Assembly (NCBI GenBank): GCA_027625915.1 | Contig: JANTQA010000008.1 | Coordinates: 11,967,001-12,031,000 of the forward strand | Direction: 5' to 3' | Length of the DNA: 64,000 nucleotides | Source: Anaeramoeba flamelloides | Lineage: Eukaryota; Metamonada; Anaeramoebidae | Shown here: in pieces, positions 56,441-64,000 of the stretch | Numbering within the stretch: the stretch's first letter is position 1 | Layout: each line of letters opens with the position of its first letter | The notes under the pieces: generated by a model | Database searches by the model: none | Told to the model about the DNA's origin: nothing | The model's input: the letters and a program-made list of their open reading frames with translations, nothing else | Made by a program: the position numbers and the translations under genes

Positions 56441-59299
56441 AAAGGTTTTTTGAATCGTATCTTAAAAGTTTCAATCATCAGATCTGGCGTTTCACTTGAG
56501 TTTTCCTTATTTAGTTTTTGATACAAAGGTTGATTTCAATTTGGTTTATCAGAAAAAAAGATTTTATTTCTACATTAATTACATCTGTAGTATTTTTCTA
56601 GGACAAGAGATTAACCAAGACATCTTTTCTTCAAATCGAATACTTGAGGTTTTAGAATAATTTTATTTTGAATACCTGACTGTATTGAGGTTTTTAAAAA
56701 AACATATTTACCATTTGGTTTTAAAACAATTTGCTATGTATTTGACCAATTTTTCTCAAAAATGTTTACTGATTAAATCAAAAACTTAAAGTTTTTCGAA
56801 AATAAAAATTTGTATAGATAAAAAATATATAAAGATCATGTTTCTTTTTTTTTTTATAGAAGATATATAAAATAAAAGAACAGATTAACTGGCATTGAAA
56901 AATAATAAAATATTCTATTTTTTTTTGAAAGCTAAAACAAATCATTAAAATAACCTTTTTTTCTAAACAAAAATTTAGAAATTCTGGAAAACCTAACCTC
57001 TATAAAAGGAAACTAGTTAACTCCCTTCGAAATAAAAAAAAAATAAATAAACATTTTTTTAGGAATATTTATATTGGTTATTTTCTGAAAAAAATTCTTA
57101 ATTAGATAATACTCTACTGTTTATGAGTATTATTAATTTTTTTTTCTCCTTTTTTTAGTTTTTTTAGGTGATAAATAGTTGAGATGTTTGTTAAAGTCTC
57201 TAATTATAAAAAATTGAAGGGGTGGATGAATAAAAGAAATGTGAATTTTCTCTAGATCTTAATTACAAGTTATGTTTTTAGTTAAAAATAAATAGAAGTC
57301 GAAAGGTGTTGTTCTTGAATAGTGTTATTTATTTTGTTAGTTTAAAGAAGGAGAAGAAAATAAATTTATAAAAAATTGTTTTAATTTTGAAAAAGGTAAT
57401 TTTTTTGTTAAGAATAATTAATTTTAATACTTTTATTAGAATTTAAAAAATCCATTAGTCTAGTTTTAAAGATCAAAAAAAAAATGAAAAAAATAACATT
57501 AAAGTATTTTTTCTTTTTTTTTTTGATTTTTTTAATCATTGAAGATCCTCACATTTCAACTGATAATTGCTCATGCAATTTGACTCATTGATTCGACAAA
57601 AACAAAATATTTTTTAATCTGGGTCTTATAAATATCAGCTTATAAAGAAAAATATATTGTTTATTTTCTCAACTTTGCACAAATAACGACTAATATTGGT
57701 TTCATAAAGTTCTATTATTAAGTTAGAAATCTGAAAAATTGAAGGTTCAAAAAGAAAAAATTCAATTGTAAAATAGTGTTTTTTTTAGAGAAATTTTTAA
57801 CCCTTAAAAAAACTAAAAAATGATGAAAATGAGAGAATTACATGAAATTTTCTACAAATTTCAATTCTTAATTTAAAATGTACTTGGAACATGGGGTTTA
57901 CCTTCAAAATTGGTTTCACATTAGGGTTAATGTTGAATATTGTTGAGGTTTTATATTTAAATAACCTACCCTTAAAAAAAGGCATGGGTTTTAATTTGAA
58001 ACGGTATTTTTTGTTTTATCAACATGGCAATTTCTGTTCACTAAAATAAACGATTGCGGAAAATAATTGTAAAATGGTCACAAACCTTAATTTTTTAAAA
58101 TATTTTGTTACTTATTATTTTCCATCATATTTTAAAACAAAAATCACATTCAAAAATTAAATTTATTAGGAGAATATAATCGCAAAACATGTAATTAAAA
58201 GAAAATTTCAGGATCTCCACATTTACTTTAAATTTGTTCCATGCTCGATTGACGCTTGAAACTAAAAGGAGTATTATGAAATAGCCCTTCTTTTGATTGA
58301 AAAAATCCTACAGTTTGTTAAAAAACCCCTTTCGAAGTTTTAATATGTGTTTTTGGAAATTATTAGTGTTGTTTTTTGCAATAACTGTTGTTTTTTTTTC
58401 TAAGGAGTTTTCTTTTTTTTTTAAATGTTTTTATTTTCATTTTGTGTTCAATAAAAAAATACAGTTCAGTTTAACTCTAATTTCAAATCAAACAATATCT
58501 ACATTAGATCATATTATCAAATGTTTTTCTACAACCTTCAAGGCCAATCTCCTGATAAAAGAGATCTAATTCAACCAAATTTAAACAAAACAACACCAAA
58601 ATCCACAATCAAACAAATCTTTCAATTTGAATAAATACAAAAAAAAATCAATAAAACGGATAAAAAGAGTTCCTTAAAAACTTTTTTGCTTCTATCTCGA
58701 GATATTAAAAAAATGAGATATCAATTTTTCAAAGTTTTTTGACAAATGAAAACAAAACCAAAAATTTCATTTCAATTACCTTTTTTCCTTTAACCTATAG
58801 TCTTCAAATCATATCTGGTAATTGGTTGACTTTATTTACTTACTTTTTTGCCTCTATTGGAGGAGATAAGAATTCAAAATGAAAAAATATTTCATATTGA
58901 ATCAAAAGTTAATTAACCAATATTTTATCTGATCCAAAAATCTACAAGAACATACCCAATAACCAAATTATTTATAAATCAATTCATTTTCAACAAGTTT
59001 AATAATGAGAGGAAATTAAATTTCTTATAAGATCAATTTTCAGAGATTATAATAAGATCTTTCAATTTTTCAATTCAAATAGTATAAATAATATTTTTGA
59101 AAACGAGAGAGACAATATTATTCTCAAGAAATACTTCATTTTTAAAAATAAGCATACTCTTGAAAATTTTTCATTTCAACAACAAATAAAAAAAGAAAAC
59201 AACTGAAAAAAGTTGAAAAACAACACTTAAAAACACATTTTTGAAAAAACCACAGTTAAACTTGAAAAAAATATTTATAAAAGTCAACACGGGCTATTG

Positions 59300-59720
59300 A
59301 ACATACATTAATAACAAAAAAAAAATTCAGAGGATAATCTTTGATAAAAAAATCAAATAAAAAAAAAAGTTTAAGAATATCTCAATTCTAAAAAATCAAG
59401 TTTTATAAAATAAGATATAACTTTTCTTATTTTAAATTTACAAGTGGGTTAAATTTCTTCAATTTTAAAACAAATTGTTTTTCTTTTGGTAGAAAAAACA
59501 ATTTAATTTAATTTGACTCAATCTAATTTGTTGTTATTTTGTAACCCTTCTCTATTTGGTATATTAAGGATTTTGTAACAGTCTGGAGATTAAAAAGAAC
59601 TCATTTGAGAAATAGAAAAAACTGAAAAAAAAAATCTTCGAGATCTCAAAAAGTGTAAAAGATAGACACTTCAAAACTAACAAAGTTGTTTTCAAAACTC
59701 TAATTCATTTCAATTCAAAT
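59300..59720 (-). repeat. Dispersed 0.4 kb repeat, copy 2
   Basis: Inverted relative to 34510-34900, with the same blocks in order (GACACTTCAAAACT, CGAGATCTCAAAAAG, AACTCATTTGA, GTTATTTTGTAA, GGTTAAATTTCTTC, ATCTTTGATAAAAA). Moderately diverged. Confidence 0.6.
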
Positions 59721-61344
59721 TCGGAATTATCTTACATTGTTTGTCTTTTTTCTCTAAAAATGCCAACTTTTTTTGATTGTTGATTTTTTGGAGATCGATC
59801 ACGTGTAATATGTTGGTTAGTTTTTATATAGGATTTTATACACTTATTAAAATTACAAATTTTTTTTAATCCATTTAAGAAAATTATTTTTACCAGTAAT
59901 GGCTTTGACCCTTAAAAAACTTTTTTATTTTTGTTTCGGAATAATAATTATGTATAAATTTTCACTTAATTTTCCTTATTGTTTCTTTGATATATAGAGT
60001 TTTTGAATGATATAGATTGGAATTTGGGCCACTGACCATTTGTTATTCCTTTTTTATTGTATTTAATCCTTTGTTGTCTTGTTAAACTTGAGTGAACTTG
60101 CAACCTAGAAAAGAAATGTTTTCAAAAATGAATAAAATAATCAGTTGGAATTATAGCCCAGTTAAATTTCAAACACCAATTAGAAATTATTTTAGGAAAT
60201 GCTTACAAGAAAACCAATCGAGTTTTTTATTCTCCAATATAGTCTTAATTGTAAAACATAAGGATTTGAATTTATCAGAGTTTTGGTTTTCATGTTTTTG
60301 TTTGTTGCCACTATTTCAATTTCCAATCAAATACTTTGCCAACTCTTGATGACTTGAAAATTCTTACGATATACCAGAACAACCATAAAATTTGACAGAC
60401 AAAGAAATTGACTTTTTTTGTCTCTGATAAATTTAAAAAATAAAATCGTCTAATATTCCCTATTATTAAATTTTATGTTTTGAGCTATATAAAAAAATTT
60501 TCTTATTTGATAACCTGTGAAAAAAATCTTGTTGTTTTTGAAAAAAATTTACTCTCAAAAGTAAAGATTGAAGATCGATTTTAAAAATTAAGAATCACTT
60601 TGAAATGGTCTGCCTTTTGATTTTAAGGTGTGTAGAAATTAAGGATCCACCAAAAATTTGAAAATTTTTTAAAATTATTGATCAGAGATAAGGTTGAAGT
60701 AAAAAATTCAAATTTTCATATTTTCTCTATGAGAAATTTTTGTCCTCTGATAAAATTTCACGTTTTGTAATAGTCTATCGTTTAACCATAAAATCCAATT
60801 ATAAAAAGTAAAGTGCGAGATCGAAAATGTATTTTCTGTTTATCCGAGATTTCATAATATTCTACCAACTCAAAATCGCTGGAAAATTCAGCTCCATTTT
60901 CACAACCAAAAAAACCACTCAATAGTTTCTAACTTGCACAGAATAATTCTTTTGTTTTGTGATGCGAATTTTTAATCTTCTTCTTGAGTCAATAAAAAAA
61001 CAAAAAAAAATGCAGTTAATGTAAAAATGACAAAAAAATGTTTTGAATTAATGCTTTAAATTTATATACCCTTTTTGGGTAATTTCATAAGTCTAGAGTT
61101 TTTCATTAGTTTGCAAAAAAGAATTATATTCGTTAAACTTTAAAAAAATAAAAAATATTTCTCCGTTCTTTTTTCCTTAACTCTCTCACAACTCAATTTT
61201 AGATCACTTACTATCAATTAAAATTTGTTAGAAGAACTCAAAACAACAAATATTCAAAATCATTTTTCTTTTAATAACCACAAATAGAAATTTTTTTTTA
61301 TTTTTATTAATAATTTAATAAAAAATCTTTCGTAAAATTAAACT

Positions 61345-64000
61345 ATGAGCCAACGTTTTGTAGATCTCACCAAAAAGAAAAGAAAGGAAGAAAGAAGTAA
61401 AGAAGTTATTCATGAATTAACAAAAGAAGATCTTAAAAAAAGAAAATATAAATGGAAAAGACCTGTTGTTCCAAGCATTGATCCAAAAAAGGACACAATT
61501 TCCTTTATGCACTTAGAAATCGATCGCTACACAGGGGAGCCTATGAAAGGGATGCCTGTGCCCAAGCTGGGACAAGTCCCAATCATTAGAATTTATGGTA
61601 TAACGATGAATGGTAACAGTGTGATGGCGCATATCCACGGCTTTACACCATATTTTTATATTCAAGCACCAAGTGGCTTTACTGAAAATGATCTTCCAAA
61701 TTTTGAGGATGCTTTAAATGTAACGGATAATTTTTTTTTTTTTTTTTTTCTTTTCCTATCAAAAAAAACAGAAGAAAACAATTTTTTAAACAAAAACATT
61801 AAAAAATCAAAAAACATTATTTTTTTTATCTTTAAATTATTATTGAACCATAAATTAGATAAGACTAGGAAACGACATTAAACAAAATAACTTAAAAAAC
61901 ATGATTTATATCCGACGGGTTGAAATTGTTCAAAAAGAAAGTGTATATGGTTATAAGGAAGGAGGAAAGCAACCATTTTTAAAAATCTTTACATCTTTTC
62001 CTAAGCATGTACCAATTGCAAGGAAGATCTTATCAGGTGGCTTTTCCTTTCCAAAATTTGGAACCAGATATTACCAAACCTACGAGTCTAACATTTTGTT
62101 TGCACTTAGGTTTATGATTGATGTTGATATTTATGGTGGGTGCTGGTTGGAAGCCCGGCCACACACTTATCGTTTAAGATCTGAAAATTACAAAATTAGT
62201 AGATGCCAAATAGAATTCGACATTGGGTGGGATGAGCTTGTCTCACACCCAATTTCTGGTGAATGGCAAAAGGTTGCTCCTTTAAGAATTTTGTCTTTTG
62301 ATATCGAGTGTTCTGGCCGAAAGGGGCATTTTCCTGAACCAGAAATTGATCCTGTAATCCAAATTGCGAATGTTGTTACATATAGGGGATCTACTAGTTC
62401 TTCTACCAAGGAAAAGGAAAAGGAAGAGGAAAAGGAAAAAGGAAAAGAAAAAGAAGGGATCAAAGAAATCGAAAAAAAGGAAGTTCTCAAACAAAAAAGA
62501 TCATTTACCGAAATGGATATGGATCCAAATTACAAACAGGAAGAAGAAAAAGAAGAGCAAGGATTAACAAAGTCTGGCGATTTAAAAAAGGGGGAAAAAA
62601 TGGAAATGGAAATGGAAATTGAAATGGAAAACAATGATAATAAAAAAAAAAAAAAAAAAAAAGACATCAAAATAGAGATCATTAAGGAACCCAAATTTAA
62701 AACTGTGCCACCACAAAGCACCTTTTCTACAAAAAAAATTGGGGAAGCAGATTACACTGAAAAGCATGTAGCAAATGAAAAGTCTGTAATTAAAAACGTA
62801 TTTACATTAAAGTCTTGTTTAAACATCCCCGGTGCGGAAATTTTGCCATTTAAAAAAGAATCTGATTTATTATCGGGATGGTGTGAATTTGTTCAAGAAA
62901 TCGATCCAGATATCATTATTGGTTATAACACAATAAATTTTGATGTCCCATATTTAATTAATAGGTCGAGGGCATTGAAAATACCAAACTTTGTCTATCT
63001 TGGGAGAATCAAAAACCAGCGATCTTCTGTTATTGATCGAACAAAGACCGCAAAGTCCTACGGGAAGAGAGTGACAAAGGAGACCTTCATCCCTGGGAGA
63101 TGTCAAATGGATTTGTTGCCAATTATCAGGGAAAGTTATAAATTGAGTTCTTATAAACTGAATTCCGTATCTTTAAAGTTTTTAGGAGAGCAAAAGGATG
63201 ATGTGCATTTTTCAATCATTAGTGACCTGCAGAATGGCAATGCCGAAACAAGAAGAAGGTTGGCATTGTATTGTTTAAGGGATTCCGAATTGCCCTTAAA
63301 ATTGCTTGACAAATTGATGATTATTGTCAATTATGTCGAAATGGCCCGTGTTACAGGTGTACCATTAAATTATTTATTAACCTCCGGGCAACAGATTAAG
63401 GTTGTTTCCCAATTATATCGAAAGGCCAACAGTAAAGGGTATGTTATTCCTTATTTGCCAGTTCAGCCAAGTGATAAAAAATACACCGGTGCAATTGTCA
63501 TCGAGCCCAAAAAGGGCTTTTATCAAGATCCAATTGTCACTCTGGATTTTTCAAGTCTGTATCCTTCAATTATGATTGCACACAATCTTTGTTATACCAC
63601 GTTGATTAACCCAGAAGAGATCAAAAATTATAAGCCAAAGGATTATGTTAAATCCCCAAATGGCGACCACTTTATAAAGCCACATGTAAGAAAGGGGATT
63701 TTACCAGAAATTTTAAATGGCCTATTACAAGCCAGGAAAGTGGCGAAGGGCTTTTTAAAAAAGGAAAAAGATCCCTTTAAAAAAAGTGTCTATAACGCAA
63801 GACAATTGGCCTTAAAAATTTCTGCCAATTCAGTTTATGGTTTCACCGGGGCCACCATTGGTAGATTGCCCTGCTTGCCAATTAGTTCATCTGTAACTTC
63901 CTTTGGGAGAGAAATGATTGATCAAACGAAAAAGCTTGTTGAAGAAAAATATAACACCGGTAATGGATTAGATCATGATTCAGTTGTTGTTTATGGCGAC
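61345..64000 (+). CDS. POLD1: DNA polymerase delta catalytic subunit (3'-partial)
   Basis: Exons 61345-61719 and 61859 to the right edge; 839 residues visible of a family of about 1100. It is the leading/lagging-strand replicative B-family polymerase with 3'-5' proofreading, acting in the nucleus with PCNA. Visible motifs: Exo I Phe-Asp273-Ile-Glu275, Exo II Asn485-Phe-Asp487, Exo III Tyr596-x3-Asp600, polymerase motif A Asp688-Phe-Ser-Ser-Leu-Tyr-Pro-Ser, motif B Lys778-Ile-Ser-Ala-Asn-Ser-Val-Tyr-Gly, and motif C Tyr-Gly-Asp cut by the window end. Family hallmarks such as Arg-Lys-Gly after Exo I and Gly-Gln-Gln-Ile-Lys-Val are present. An extra segment of roughly 120-130 Lys/Glu/Met-rich residues (about 302-437) separates Ile-Gln-Ile-Ala-Asn-Val from Asn-Val-Phe-Thr-Leu. 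All catalytic residues seen are intact. Confidence 0.96.
61720..61858 (+). other. 139 bp intron of the polymerase delta gene
   Basis: Donor AAAT|GTAACG and acceptor AAATTAG, phase 0. It contains a T-run of about 20. The junction reads Phe-Glu-Asp-Ala-Leu-Asn then Ile-Arg-Leu-Gly-Asn-Asp, matching the expected spacing before Val-Glu-Ile-Val-Gln-Lys-Glu-Ser-Val-Tyr-Gly-Tyr. Other nearby AGs (61863, 61868) give the wrong phase. Confidence 0.85.

Larger units (their letters stand above)
51544..61344. other. Long gene-free interval between divergent genes
   Basis: About 9.8 kb between the PAH gene (-) and the polymerase gene (+). I find no supportable gene. It contains one less AT-rich island (55730-55960), a probable degenerate fragment of the 690 bp family (about 56270-56440), a relic related to the 41566-42125 repeat (57840-57935) and a copy of the dispersed 0.4 kb repeat (59300-59720). 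Short frames near 53700-53760 and 60117-60349 are not convincing. Confidence 0.6.

Noticed and set aside
60117-60349. Frame starting Met-Phe-Ser-Lys-Met-Asn
   Set aside because: Moderate composition but no domain, no splice support and a hydrophobic low-complexity tail.

Overview
This looks like nuclear DNA of an AT-rich unicellular eukaryote. The window has spliceosomal GT-AG introns, a eukaryotic replicative DNA polymerase, F-box, PAH and RCC1-BTB proteins, long Asp/Asn/His/Ser homopolymer tracts, and large AT-rich intergenic tracts full of small inverted-repeat elements. The RCC1-BTB protein and the Cys-rich multi-membrane-span protein resemble, from memory, families expanded in anaeramoebids (Metamonada: Anaeramoeba). 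That assignment is inference; a dictyostelid-like or other amoeboid protist is less likely given the low gene density.

Layout. 1-4029 (+): a Lys/Asn-rich protein of tandem PH-like modules, cut by the left edge and split by one apparent frameshift. 8785-13484 (-): an F-box protein with a TMEM185-like membrane region, whose F-box is divided by a 2.55 kb intron. 19278-22747 (-): a signal-peptide exon joined to an exon with ephrin-receptor-like Cys repeats, a His/Asn tract and about nine membrane spans. 31361-36485 (-): an RCC1-BTB protein rebuilt from two exons across a 3.4 kb repeat-filled intron. 43331-44761 (+): a degenerate protein kinase fused to an intact cytidine deaminase. 49894-51543 (-): a Sin3-like PAH protein. 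61345 to the right edge (+): the DNA polymerase delta catalytic subunit, with a 139 bp intron and a charged insertion between its Exo I and Exo II motifs.

Four introns can be set from phase and protein continuity: 61720-61858 (139 bp), 22255-22631 (377 bp), 10668-13219 (2552 bp) and 32162-35555 (3394 bp). Donors are GTAACG, GTAAAC, GTAAGA and GTAAAA; all acceptors are AG.

The rest, roughly two thirds of the window, is gene-poor. It carries at least five families of short non-autonomous elements: a 197 bp near-palindromic MITE (4 copies), a 535 bp family (4 copies), two related families of about 690 and 560 bp sharing terminal repeats (2 copies each), and a 1.25 kb element with ATCGCGAT subterminal repeats. 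There is also a 0.87 kb large inverted repeat, a 250 bp foldback, and a 0.4 kb dispersed repeat. Several elements abut (TA)n microsatellites. The genes are functionally unrelated and spaced apart, with no operon-like organisation. No tRNA, rRNA, CRISPR or virus-derived gene was recognised.
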